DNA of 43,749 nt from NIOZ-UU13 sp041862635 (GTDB lineage: Bacteria; Planctomycetota; Phycisphaerae; Sedimentisphaerales; Anaerobacaceae). The stretch is from positions 1-43,749 of the forward strand of contig JBGVTO010000349.1 in the NCBI GenBank assembly GCA_041862635.1. The letters are read 5' to 3'. Position numbers and translations under genes: made by a program. The notes under the pieces were generated by a model. That model was not told the origin of the DNA, searched no databases, and worked only from the letters and a program-made list of their open reading frames with translations. Position 1 is the stretch's first letter. Each line of letters starts with the position of its first letter. Shown in pieces: positions 9,601 through 17,544 of this stretch.

Positions 9601-10808
9601 GCCAATTGTGTGTTGCCTAAGCGAAACAGAGTTGACGCCAATACCAATCGAACTTGTGAAGATGTATTACCCAATCCGATTGACTGCTGCCAATATTTAA
9701 CGGCCTCAAATAAATTTCCTCTCTCGGCAGCTAAAAGACCTTCCAGGAATGCAACCGCCACAGGCGAGACATCCTTTAGGTTCATTTCGGAGATACAGTC
9801 GGCAGCGCGGTCGAGCTGTCTGCCACGGATAAACAGCTCTGTAGCTATTGGCATAAAATCCCAGGGCTGAGATGAAAGCTCTTTTAAGCCGGTCTCGGCA
9901 ATCTTTAGCATCTTTTCCTGCGACTTTGATTTCAGTGCGAGCAGAGCCCATATTCGCCAGAGATTTTGGTCTGTCGGCGTGGCCTTTTGCACAGCCGTGA
10001 GATGTTCCTCTGCCTTATCCAGGATGTCCGCGTTGATAAATTCCTCGGCAAGGCGCAACTGCACCTCAGGGTCAGATAAATCCTGTTTTTCAGCCTGCTC
10101 TAAGTCAGTTAACGCTTTGGCGATGTCTTTGCTTCTTCGTTGGAAACCGGCACGGACTATATATGCCAGAGCCGAGGACGGATTATTGTTTACCGCTCCA
10201 TCAAACCAGCTTGCTGGAGAGTCCGGGAAATCTTCCGGACGCAGCTCTATAAGCTGACCCAATGTTTCGTAGGCTAATATCTGGTCAGGATGTTCTTGTA
10301 TGACGGCCTTCAATTGCGCTGCTGCTTCATCGAACTTTCGTTGTCTTACCATTGCCATGGCTAACATCCTATGAAGTTTAGGGTCATCATTTGTTTCGAG
10401 CTGTCTGTTGGCAATTAACTCGGCCTCGCCGGCCATACCCATCATTAAATATAGCTCGGTAAGCTGCATAGCAGCTTCGTAATTGTTTTTGTCTGCCCTC
10501 AAAACGGCTCGATAAGCTTCTATGGCTTGTTGAACATTGCCGCGTTTAGAAGGCCTGATTTTAAGCTGTGCATCAGCGTATTTGAGCAATGTGGGAACAT
10601 CATTCCGCTCAACCCGGAGATACTTGCCTAAATCATTTGCCGCGTCTTCCCACCTTTGTTCATCATATGCTTTATTGCCAAGGACGAGTCCCTGTTCGGC
10701 CCTGTTCGCTTTCTGCCATTGGCGCAGTCCAAAGGCGATGGAGCCCAAAATAACAAAGCCGATTACCAGAACAATTGCCAGTTTCCAGTTAAAATATCTT
10801 TGAGGCAT
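6612..10808 (-). CDS. Very large TPR-repeat protein, membrane-anchored
   Basis: 1398 residues. One membrane helix near the N terminus (residues about 9-29, LAIVLVIGFVILGSIAFGL) puts the rest outside the cytoplasm. The remainder is tetratricopeptide repeats from end to end, for example AIEAYRAVLRADKNNYEAAM and AVVLYQRALQLEPDNLTVIN. Large TPR proteins are regular members of PEP-CTERM/exosortase-linked EPS loci (compare the PrsT type) and are thought to act as assembly scaffolds. Start: ATG with AAAGGG close upstream. Between two repeats, at residues about 468-482 (SSAGEPIRQAQGRNE), the frame runs through a repeat element on the DNA (see 9363-9407). The preceding sugar transferase gene ends 33 bases before, in the same direction, and the LuxR gene follows by two bases. 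Confidence 0.88.
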   Translation of the reverse strand: MPQRYFNWKLAIVLVIGFVILGSIAFGLRQWQKANRAEQGLVLGNKAYDEQRWEDAANDLGKYLRVERNDVPTLLKYADAQLKIRPSKRGNVQQAIEAYRAVLRADKNNYEAAMQLTELYLMMGMAGEAELIANRQLETNDDPKLHRMLAMAMVRQRKFDEAAAQLKAVIQEHPDQILAYETLGQLIELRPEDFPDSPASWFDGAVNNNPSSALAYIVRAGFQRRSKDIAKALTDLEQAEKQDLSDPEVQLRLAEEFINADILDKAEEHLTAVQKATPTDQNLWRIWALLALKSKSQEKMLKIAETGLKELSSQPWDFMPIATELFIRGRQLDRAADCISEMNLKDVSPVAVAFLEGLLAAERGNLFEAVKYWQQSIGLGNTSSQVRLVLASTLFRLGNTQLALGHLRTLVSERPNLFTGRLALAEMLAQTGSWTEAAEHAATAMRLSPEDLRPVLLYLQARMQLLAVSSAGEPIRQAQGRNEQMWQDIERQLSELEKATNGALEVKLMQLQLARQQGNFTEAEALVTQLKKEHPSQVRIVMAEVELLTAQGKIDEAILLLGEMIEEFPDAVELIRYLAILLAQQGNQEKCEAIVKDALIRIEQPIVHRQLGLLLAQFYTQWNQKDNVYTLLDALAQKLPDDIPVKRRLLLCEQVITDPEKAQQLVNDIKSLEGEDGWQWQYEQARVWFAADDFEARYPQIVTLLQENLLASPSDQASRMLLAAAYERAGELQLAISTYREGLSHSPDDLNIIIPTVAALYKAREYDEAEKLLNRASAAKLYHPQLQQFQLQSHLRHGQLSLASDILQDLLSNDPNNQTACLSLALLNMQQDKFDEAEELLAKLKIQDPNSLMIAAAQVQLNIRQNKTTEALRLCDEIVNNLNNASAYIFRARTHTSLKQTDKAIEDLEHAAAIEPNNIEVWIARSVFYNSIGRPDKAFADIQQALSLDPSNVRVQKQAISLFLASGDPDKVLQGKTILDEALQSSPDDIDFQLFKVGSLLSEGTAPVIENAKQILQKMTEDQPEISRAWVLLGEISLRQGQAGRAMDAALRGLAHIPNDRALLLLKARAEAVRSPILAIPTLKVLREVDPNNTDTTLYLANVYIAVGEPEKAVNLLKSQLVSRVGTPEERRISIALAVALHKNGNKADAQKEFDSLIRSEPNDLSLLLAQVQLLKDDQLWSQLSRKVAQWYQKHPKDSRTLIDIAKNLVTSDGGEARETAEDIFGMILKNEPDSLEAMTGLAILLYTIGRPDEAVVLYQRALQLEPDNLTVINNLAWIMCEEQDKFQQALELAQRGLKIAPDYIDLIDTRGVAYYRLGEFNKAIEDFITCIKLYPNETPASVASRFHLARAFAGLGQRDKAVEYLNQVLELDSRIGGLLTTDLAEAQRLLKQLQEGS
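9363..9407. repeat. Repeat-derived insert inside the TPR gene
   Basis: The minus strand reads AACCCATTCGACAAGCTCAG then GGCAGG. This matches from memory a dispersed repeat seen in many genomes that, when translated in one frame, gives peptides like PIRQAQGR, as here. It encodes residues about 468-482 and interrupts the TPR pattern without breaking the frame. Confidence 0.55.
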
Positions 10809-10841
10809 TTACTTACCCTTTCTGAATATTTTAGAATTCGT

Positions 10842-12572
10842 CTAAAATTGGTTGATGAAGTTATCAAGCAGTTTTTTGGCTGTTTGCCAACAAATCCATA
10901 GGTCCGTGCTTAGTGACAAATTTCTGACATATTTGGTGTCATAATATATCCATTCCTGGAAGTCTTTCATTAGTTGACGGGTTCTGTAAACCTGCCAGAG
11001 CCCTGTGATTCCGGGCCGAACCGACAGTCGGGCGTCACGCCAAAATGGACACAACATATTCTCCGATTCAGGAGAAGGCCTTGGACCGACAACACTCATC
11101 TGTCCAAGAAGAACATTAATGAATTGAGGTATCTCGTCGAGATATGTCTCTCGCAGGAATCTTCCAACGGCGCTTATTCGCGGGTCATCAGCCATCTTAA
11201 ATTGTGGGCCATCGACTTGACTAACGAATCGCAATTTATCTTGTATCTTATCTGCACCGACGTGCATTGTTCTGAATTTTAGACAGTTGAATGTTTTTCC
11301 ATAGAGTCCCTGTCGTTTATCCTTAAAAAATATCGGGCCTGGGGAAGTTAATTTTACTGCCAGAACGACGAAGGGAATTATGGGAGCGAATAGAACAAGC
11401 ACTATTACTGCGGCGAAACAGTCAGCAATTCGCTTAAAGCTTCCTGCGTAAGAGAGCCTCGGCCAAATGCGGTAGCTGTTTTCGATGCATTGTTTGCGGT
11501 CCAGGTCGAATAGTCGCGAACGGCAAATCTGCTTTGAACTAACGTTAGTGCAGCGAGTCAACTGTTTCCAATCGTATTGTGGTCCTTTTACAATTCGGTT
11601 CTGCACAAATTGATTCTGCGGCACTAAGACTTCCGGGCCAATGATTGATGAGCTTATTACCGCTCCCTGTTCAATTTTAACGTTATCACCAATGACGGTC
11701 GGGCCCACCACGATTGCTTTCGGGCCAATATAAACGTTTTTTCCTAACAGCACTTTTCCGACTAATCTTGAATCCCGTGATATAGTATTTGCCCCGCACC
11801 TGCTTGTTGCCAGCAGGGGTTGAATTTTCGAAATGCCGGCCCTGCAAAAGTTCAGCAAACCATCTTGTGTTTCTAAATCCAACACGGCTCCGCCTACCTT
11901 AATTGCTCGCAGCCTCACTGCATTCGACCGACACCTTTCTAAAAGTGCGGAAAAGGATTGAGGCAAATCGCAACCGGCAAGAACCTTCTCGAGAACATTA
12001 GTTCTAACAAAAAGATGATGAGGCCAACCGGTAGAAACCGGGGCGAGTTCGGCCGAATCACGGTACAATCGACGGAATCCTGCTACTTTGCCCTGCGCTG
12101 TCAATCGCATTTTTTCCCGTTTACCCAAAAGCACAGGTGCGACATTAACCGCCACCACATCTGCCTGGATTTTAGCCAGTCCGCCTATGGCGGATTGAAG
12201 AAGCTGGCTATCAATTTGCGTAGCAAACCGTCCGTTGGAAACGACAAACCATGAGCTTCGTTTGGCTTTCCGCAGGAGCTGTGGGGGGATTGGAACATTT
12301 TCCGCATAAGTTATGTTCTTCAACTTCGGTTTTCGAGACTCAACGCTCCATTCTTCCGGGATAGCGCAAACAATCTTTCTGCTGTGGCCCCAACCCCTGC
12401 TGTTGCAGTGGCAAGCCTGCCCCCGCGAAAGCGGGGGTAAGCATCTGCTCAGGCCATCGAGAATGACGCCGGCAATAGGCTCGCTGGCCAGTGCAAAACG
12501 AAGTAGATTGTCACCGCTGCCGTTTGCGTCCGCGACCGGCGGACCATCTTTGTGTATGATTATCAGATTCAT
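10842..12572 (-). CDS. Phosphoglycosyl transferase fused to a degenerate nucleotidyltransferase-like/beta-helix domain
   Basis: The C-terminal 200 residues are a bacterial sugar transferase (PF02397, WcaJ/ExoY type), which moves a sugar-phosphate from a UDP-sugar to undecaprenyl phosphate to start EPS synthesis. Visible motifs are a membrane helix (CFAAVIVLVLFAPIIPFVVL), KFRTM, the catalytic Asp-Glu in YLDEIPQ, VVGPRP and RPGITGLWQV. Before it lies a left-handed beta-helix of hexapeptide repeats (VGPTVIGDNVKIEQGAVISS). The N-terminal part (from MNLIIIHKDG) resembles the rear of sugar nucleotidyltransferases (GKVAGFRRL, then VGGAVLDLETQDGLLNF) but lacks the GxGxR nucleotide-binding loop. Start: the frame opens at 12680, overlapping the kinase gene by 65 bases, but those 36 residues come from repeat sequence; the ATG at 12572 is preferred. 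A palindrome sits in frame at 12420-12437. Confidence 0.82.
   Translation of the reverse strand: MNLIIIHKDGPPVADANGSGDNLLRFALASEPIAGVILDGLSRCLPPLSRGQACHCNSRGWGHSRKIVCAIPEEWSVESRKPKLKNITYAENVPIPPQLLRKAKRSSWFVVSNGRFATQIDSQLLQSAIGGLAKIQADVVAVNVAPVLLGKREKMRLTAQGKVAGFRRLYRDSAELAPVSTGWPHHLFVRTNVLEKVLAGCDLPQSFSALLERCRSNAVRLRAIKVGGAVLDLETQDGLLNFCRAGISKIQPLLATSRCGANTISRDSRLVGKVLLGKNVYIGPKAIVVGPTVIGDNVKIEQGAVISSSIIGPEVLVPQNQFVQNRIVKGPQYDWKQLTRCTNVSSKQICRSRLFDLDRKQCIENSYRIWPRLSYAGSFKRIADCFAAVIVLVLFAPIIPFVVLAVKLTSPGPIFFKDKRQGLYGKTFNCLKFRTMHVGADKIQDKLRFVSQVDGPQFKMADDPRISAVGRFLRETYLDEIPQFINVLLGQMSVVGPRPSPESENMLCPFWRDARLSVRPGITGLWQVYRTRQLMKDFQEWIYYDTKYVRNLSLSTDLWICWQTAKKLLDNFINQF
12420..12437. repeat. Perfect hairpin inside the sugar transferase gene
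   Basis: CCCCCGC, loop GAAA, GCGGGGG: a 7-bp perfect stem with a GNRA-type loop. It is translated as part of LPPLSRGQACHC, about 45 residues after the preferred start, between recognisable segments of the N-terminal domain. Confidence 0.65.
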
Positions 12573-12615
12573 TGATGGATTAAGAATTTGGGTCCCGCAA
12601 ATAATCTTCAGCCGA

Positions 12616-15006
12616 TCAATTTTCCTGGGAAGCTCTGGACTCGCCTCGTCCCGTCTTCGACGGGCGGGGCTCGTTGGCATTGACTTCTATGTCTTGGACA
12701 AGGTTTAGCAGTTTTCTCCTGGCTCGCTTAATATTTTTCCTTGATTGGGCATTTTGTGCGTAATAGCCGTACTCACGATGCGAGTAACTCTGTCCAACTT
12801 GGACATTACTTAGTACTGTGCCCAGCACCCTTGCATCTATTTGCATTAGTCGTTCCTTTGCTTTTCTAAGCTCTGGTGTAGTAGTTTTACCCGCGAAGCT
12901 GGTCAAAATAACGGCATCTCCAAACTTAGCCCATATAAGCGCGTCGGGAAAGACCAGTACCGGAGGAGTATCAATAATCACGTGATCGTATTTTTCACTT
13001 AGCTCGTTTATTCGCCGGCGTGCTATCGGCGAAGCTATTAGTTCGTAAGCATCCATATAGCCGTGAGAATCCGACGCCAGCACATCCAGGCCGGTTGAAG
13101 GTATAGAATAAACAGCCTGGTTAAATTCTTTCCCTAAAAGTACATCCTGCAATCCCTTTGAGACTTTGGGAAGATTCAGGAAACGTGCAATATCCGGTTT
13201 TCTCAAGTCGCCGTCTATAAGCAAAACCTTTTTTCCAGACCTTGACAAGCTTGTTGCCAGATTAATGGCAAAGGTAGTTTTGCCCTCCTGTATCTCCGGG
13301 CTTGTAACAACCAGTTTATTTGGTATCCCTTCACCATCCAGTAACCCTAAATTAGTGCGAATGGTCTGGAAGTCTTCGGCTATCTGTCCCGGAAGAAGAG
13401 CCGGTTTGATGGTGTGTGAGCTCGTGGTGGTCCCGATTATTCGAATACCGATGCGTTTAGTTACATCATTGGGTGTGTGCAAGCGCAGGTCTGCTTTGTC
13501 TTTTAGAAAAGCTAACAGCATTCCACAAGCCATTCCACCAAACATAAGGGCCATTGTGTATTTAATACGCTTGCTTGGCACAGGAACAACTGTGGTTTCA
13601 TAAGGAACAGATATCCGAGCCGGCCGTTTTCTTTCCATCTCCATCTGTTGAATACGCCGCCGGATAGTAACTAACACTTCCTTGGTAAGAGCCAACTGCT
13701 CTTGTTGCTCTATAATGGCTAATTGTTTACGACCGAGCTCTATTGTATTGATGTCTTCCTTGTCTATTTTAGCCTGTAATATATTTCTCTGAGCAATTAA
13801 TCCCTGCAGCTCAAGTTTTGCATCGGCAAGCTCAGCCTCTCTATTTTCGCTTAGCTCCTCAGCAACATTTTCATCAAAAGTTTTTTCAACCTTTTCACGA
13901 TGTTCTTCCAGTTTAGCTTCGAAAGCTTCTAAAAGCTCGGCTCTCTGTTTAAGTTTTGGATTATCATCTGACAGAACTTGCCCGGCGGAAATAAGCTCCT
14001 CCTCCAATTGAGCTATGCGCTCGGTCAACATTTGAATCAAAATGTCGTTCTGAACAAATGTGTGCCGCCTTTCGAGCAAGGCTTTCTGTAGAGTTTTCCT
14101 GTCCTTAGTTTTTTCGAAGAGCTCTATTTTTATCTCTAAAAGGACCTTGTCTGCGTCTAATTTTGTTGCGAGCTCTTGTAGAACTGCAACTCGTTGGATC
14201 ATAATATCCTGGCGTTGAGTTAACTCTACGCTACCATACTCTTGCGCCAATTGCCGGAGGCTTTCACTTTGCATCTGTAATTTTTCTTCATATATTCGGC
14301 GCTGGTTTTCTAAAAGCTGCAGCTTTTGATCTTCCCCCTGGGATGATCTGGAACCTTCTACAGCCATATAAGCCATGCGAAAAGAAGTTGCTATTTGTTC
14401 CGCTTCTTTGGGATCGCTGCTTTCAATATTAATGTTTATCAACTCGCTGCGCCCGACCGGAATAGCAGTAATAATTTCCTTAATTATTGCCTGCCGGAGA
14501 ACTTCAATTGGGTCGGCTGGTTTTTCGGGCAATACAGCGGCAATAATTTTCTCAACTATTGCTTGACGGAAAGTTTTCACTAAACCGACTGTTTTTTCAG
14601 ACAAAGGACCTCTCTTCTCAAAGAACTTAAGCCCTTTGTCTGACAGGTCGTCTGCCACCCATTGAAGCACTCTTTGATCTGCTATGATAAGCCTTGCCTG
14701 GTCAGTCTTGAAGTTCTCGTACATCGGCATTACACGTTCCGAGTCCTTGTCGCTGAAAAGGACGTTAGGAATGATTGGTGCCACCCGAATTGAAGCAGTG
14801 GCACGGTATTGAGGTTCTATCAAAAACCATACTGCTGGAATCCCAATAGCGCAAATCACCACAAACGTCACAAGCGCCAAAGGCCAGTGGTGAAGTATGC
14901 CGGCAATTAAATTGGATATGCTCTGGCCCCCAGGTTCAGGTGGAGTTTCAAAATTAACATACTCTTGTTCAATCACCTGATCATGATATTTCTCTAAATC
15001 GTTCAT
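12616..15006 (-). CDS. Wzz chain-length determinant fused to BY-kinase (Wzc/Etk type)
   Basis: 796 residues. Membrane helices at about 41-63 and 481-500 enclose a periplasmic Wzz region with long coiled coils (about 225-460). The cytoplasmic tyrosine kinase has Walker A SPEIQEGKTT (569-578), Walker A' VLLIDGDLRKP (594-604) and Walker B VIIDTPP (676-682), and ends with a tyrosine cluster YSHREYGYY (741-749) that family members autophosphorylate. It controls EPS polymer length and export with the Wza-like protein at 5055. Start: GAGGAG eight bases before the ATG. Two oddities: residues 147-160 and 171-184 (RQAIVEKIIAA and RQAIIKEIITA) look like a recent internal tandem duplication in the Wzz domain, and the last 20 residues after the tyrosines are encoded by a palindromic repeat (12650-12664). 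Confidence 0.92.
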   Translation of the reverse strand: MNDLEKYHDQVIEQEYVNFETPPEPGGQSISNLIAGILHHWPLALVTFVVICAIGIPAVWFLIEPQYRATASIRVAPIIPNVLFSDKDSERVMPMYENFKTDQARLIIADQRVLQWVADDLSDKGLKFFEKRGPLSEKTVGLVKTFRQAIVEKIIAAVLPEKPADPIEVLRQAIIKEIITAIPVGRSELININIESSDPKEAEQIATSFRMAYMAVEGSRSSQGEDQKLQLLENQRRIYEEKLQMQSESLRQLAQEYGSVELTQRQDIMIQRVAVLQELATKLDADKVLLEIKIELFEKTKDRKTLQKALLERRHTFVQNDILIQMLTERIAQLEEELISAGQVLSDDNPKLKQRAELLEAFEAKLEEHREKVEKTFDENVAEELSENREAELADAKLELQGLIAQRNILQAKIDKEDINTIELGRKQLAIIEQQEQLALTKEVLVTIRRRIQQMEMERKRPARISVPYETTVVPVPSKRIKYTMALMFGGMACGMLLAFLKDKADLRLHTPNDVTKRIGIRIIGTTTSSHTIKPALLPGQIAEDFQTIRTNLGLLDGEGIPNKLVVTSPEIQEGKTTFAINLATSLSRSGKKVLLIDGDLRKPDIARFLNLPKVSKGLQDVLLGKEFNQAVYSIPSTGLDVLASDSHGYMDAYELIASPIARRRINELSEKYDHVIIDTPPVLVFPDALIWAKFGDAVILTSFAGKTTTPELRKAKERLMQIDARVLGTVLSNVQVGQSYSHREYGYYAQNAQSRKNIKRARRKLLNLVQDIEVNANEPRPSKTGRGESRASQEN
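12650..12664. repeat. Palindrome at the kinase gene 3' end
   Basis: CCCGTC, loop TTC, GACGGG, a perfect 6-bp stem. It encodes the end of the kinase tail (EPRPSKTGRGESRAS) and, in another frame, the extra N-terminal residues of the next open frame. Its position suggests a repeat insertion that moved the gene boundary. Confidence 0.6.
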
Positions 15007-15018
15007 TTCTATTACTCC

Positions 15019-17046
15019 TCATCTATTTTGTCGTTTAATTATTATTGCTTCTTCTTTGCCTGGAAGCATCGTAAGTTTTGCCAGAAGCCAAAGCTCACCA
15101 ATCACCGCCGCAAGGGCCAATGGCATCATCGCATATCCACCAAAGTCGTGGAATATTGTTTCCCAGTAATCTCCTTCAAGCACTGTGAAAAAAACCGCTG
15201 TGATTGCTAATCGCATGGTGTTACATAGTAAAGCAATGGGCAGGCTCGAAAGGAGGACTATCAATTTCTCCCACCATGTTCGTCTAATCAGCAGAACAAC
15301 CAATCCGCCAATCACAAAAAAGGCGGTGATCATTCTCAAACCATTGCACGCCTCAGCAATAGCAACACTTGCATCGCCGATATTGATAATATTGCCTTCT
15401 CGTACGACCTCGTAGCCCACCATCTCCAGACAAAAAACGGCTGACGAAGTAGCCCAATGTTGTAGAGGCAGCGTCACAGCAGCCTGGACACGGTTAGGCC
15501 AGGGGAGCATTAAACATAGGAACAATAATACCGTAGATACCTTTTGGAGAAGCTGCCAGCCAAACAGAAGCAGTACCAGTGCAGCAACACTTAGAACAAT
15601 AGATAATCTTTCTGCCGAGCTGTACATAAAGAACAGCCCAAACAGCCTGATGCCCTGCGCCGCCACGAAGGCAAACAAACCCCAAACGGAAGGTCTTATT
15701 CTGCACTGAGCGATTGGCTTGCGTCTTGACCACAGAACATAAACAGCCAGGAAAGGAACTAAAAGGCCAGAGGAGTATTCATCACTTCTTCGCCATAAAT
15801 TCCAAAGGTCGGCGAAGCCGGGCCAGTAAGACCAAAGAAATGCAATTAGAACGAGACTTCCCGCAAGCCAAGGTACAATTTTTGTTTTGCGCGACTGCAC
15901 ACAATTTGGCATTTTTTCATTGATTTTACGAAGTGGTAACTGCAATGCATGCTGTAATCTACTCGCGTTATGCTGCACAACTTCTAAAGCCTGGCCGGCC
16001 AAACGCCCCAGCATTCCTTTCGGTCTGAATAATATGGATTTTTCTTCCGCAACAGTATTAGCTCGCAAAGACACGTTGTAGTCGAGTATACATTGTTGGA
16101 TTTGGCAATTTGGCCCTACTTGTGCACCTTTCCACAGCACGCTGTTCAGCACAATGCTGTCTTCGCCGATACTAACATCATTTCCTAATACAGTCGGGCC
16201 AATAACAACCGCGCCCTTTGAAATGTGAGCGCCGTCCATGACAACAGCCGGTCCGTAAATTCGCGCGCCCGGCTCAACTTTGGCATTAGCAGCTATCCAC
16301 ATTGTTTGTGAATCGGCATCCCTGCAGGGTTTTAGATCCGCATTCAGTTTTGGAGCACCTTCAAGGTAACTGGCGATGGCGTATAGGTATTCTTGCCTGT
16401 CACGGAAATTGCCGACGTGATTTGGCAACGTTGCTGTGTGAACAGTCTTGCCGGCACGGAGCATTTCAGGAATTAAGCCTTCCTTGATATCGAAGTAACC
16501 TGCTTTCGGGATATGTTTCAGAATGCTGGTTCGGCAAACATAAATCCCTGCTGGCTCACCCCTTGATTTACCACGCCTGTCAGAAGCGTGCGCATCCGCA
16601 TTCTCACAGTCAGGATTCAACATCACGGTCAAATCGGACTGACCATCGCGGTGTGCATTTATCAACACATCAATTTTGGGAGGACGTATTATGCTGGCAG
16701 GAAATACCAGAAGGGTCCCCGCCTTGCGGGAACCTAAGGCATCTGTTTCATCACAGGTGGCATCGCGAATACAACCTGCAGTGCCGACCGGCAGTGATTC
16801 GTCCAGAAAATTCAACTCCAAACGATTCTCGGCGCGGATTGATTCTTTTAGCAGTGAACCGGCAAAGTTGGAACAGATTGTTACCTGCTTTATACCTTGA
16901 TTGGCTAAAGAAGTCAGCAGATGTTCTAAGACGGGTCTTCCTGCTACAGGCCATAAGGCCGTGGGCAAACGCGATGCTAATGAGCAACGACCAAAGTCAT
17001 GGCTACCGGCAAGTATAATAGCTTTGATTAGCTGTTTTCTACACAT
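15019..17046 (-). CDS. Exosortase fused to a degenerate nucleotidyltransferase/beta-helix domain
   Basis: 675 residues. The C-terminal part (about 390-665) is a multi-spanning exosortase (PF09721) with the Cys-Arg-His set: AEACNGLR (Cys567), CNTMRLA (Arg612) and FHDFGGY (His633). Exosortases cut PEP-CTERM tails, such as those at 2449 and 3357. The N-terminal 240 residues look like a sugar nucleotidyltransferase (KAIILAG, then LWPVAGRPVLEHLLTSL), followed by a hexapeptide beta-helix (VVIGPTVLGNDVSIGEDSIV, about 255-330). The catalytic G-x-G-T-R loop is replaced by SHDFGRCSLASR, the usual TPK lysine is absent (PTALWP), and the metal-binding Asp of the second motif is lost (FPASII), so this half is probably inactive as an enzyme. 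A palindrome lies in frame at residues 105-111. It is 12 bases before the kinase gene. Confidence 0.88.
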   Translation of the reverse strand: MCRKQLIKAIILAGSHDFGRCSLASRLPTALWPVAGRPVLEHLLTSLANQGIKQVTICSNFAGSLLKESIRAENRLELNFLDESLPVGTAGCIRDATCDETDALGSRKAGTLLVFPASIIRPPKIDVLINAHRDGQSDLTVMLNPDCENADAHASDRRGKSRGEPAGIYVCRTSILKHIPKAGYFDIKEGLIPEMLRAGKTVHTATLPNHVGNFRDRQEYLYAIASYLEGAPKLNADLKPCRDADSQTMWIAANAKVEPGARIYGPAVVMDGAHISKGAVVIGPTVLGNDVSIGEDSIVLNSVLWKGAQVGPNCQIQQCILDYNVSLRANTVAEEKSILFRPKGMLGRLAGQALEVVQHNASRLQHALQLPLRKINEKMPNCVQSRKTKIVPWLAGSLVLIAFLWSYWPGFADLWNLWRRSDEYSSGLLVPFLAVYVLWSRRKPIAQCRIRPSVWGLFAFVAAQGIRLFGLFFMYSSAERLSIVLSVAALVLLLFGWQLLQKVSTVLLFLCLMLPWPNRVQAAVTLPLQHWATSSAVFCLEMVGYEVVREGNIINIGDASVAIAEACNGLRMITAFFVIGGLVVLLIRRTWWEKLIVLLSSLPIALLCNTMRLAITAVFFTVLEGDYWETIFHDFGGYAMMPLALAAVIGELWLLAKLTMLPGKEEAIIIKRQNR
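16714..16734. repeat. Hairpin inside the exosortase fusion gene
   Basis: GGTCCCCGC, loop CTT, GCGGGAACC: a 9-bp stem with one G-T pair. It encodes GSRKAGT (residues 105-111), just before the strand that normally carries the metal-binding Asp of nucleotidyltransferases. Confidence 0.6.
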
Positions 17047-17061
17047 TCGGATTACCCAGTG

Positions 17062-17544
17062 TTAGTCCTGTAAACTGTTCAGAAAATGACGAATCCTCTC
17101 AGTGATTGCAACAGGGCTGGCTTTTCTTTTCCGGGGGATGAAGTTTTTCAATTTGCGAATGCCATCCGGCAAATCTTTGACATCATACGCTGCCAATATG
17201 TGCCCAAGCTCCTGAAACTTCTTAGCAGTTGCTACTTGGTGGTCGTTGACATGCTCTTTATATCGCTTCATACGTGGCATAACCAGTAACGGTTTATTGT
17301 TCTTCAATGCCACCGTTATCGTACCAACCCCAGCATGGCTTATCACGCTTGATGCTTTCTTAACGCGCTCATCAAAGTCCCTTTTCTCCAAAGAGGCCAC
17401 AGATTCAAAGTTGTGCGGTTTGTACGAAGTTTCTCCTATCTGGGCAAATATTTCCTCGTCAATCAATCCTTGGTCAAAGATATTGTCCACAGCTCGGACG
17501 AAACGGTCGAATGGAAACTGTGTCCCAACGGTCAGAAAAATCAT
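17062..17544 (-). CDS. PssE/Alg13-like glycosyltransferase subunit
   Basis: 160 residues that correspond to the C-terminal, sugar-nucleotide binding half of a MurG-type GT28 enzyme. It begins MIFLTVGTQFPFDRFVRAVD and has the key SHAGVGTITVALKNNKPLLV and EHVNDHQ motifs of the Alg13 family. In this family the half-enzyme is active only with an Alg14-like membrane partner, which is encoded just upstream; the two genes overlap by four bases (ATGA), so they should be made together in equal amounts. The pair adds one sugar, in known cases a GlcA or similar, to the lipid-linked EPS repeat. Confidence 0.88.
   Translation of the reverse strand: MIFLTVGTQFPFDRFVRAVDNIFDQGLIDEEIFAQIGETSYKPHNFESVASLEKRDFDERVKKASSVISHAGVGTITVALKNNKPLLVMPRMKRYKEHVNDHQVATAKKFQELGHILAAYDVKDLPDGIRKLKNFIPRKRKASPVAITERIRHFLNSLQD

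Noticed and set aside
12573..12680. N-terminal extension of the sugar transferase
   Set aside because: The extra 36 codons overlap the kinase gene, derive from palindromic repeat DNA and show no homology; a later ATG fits better, though neither start has a strong ribosome binding site.
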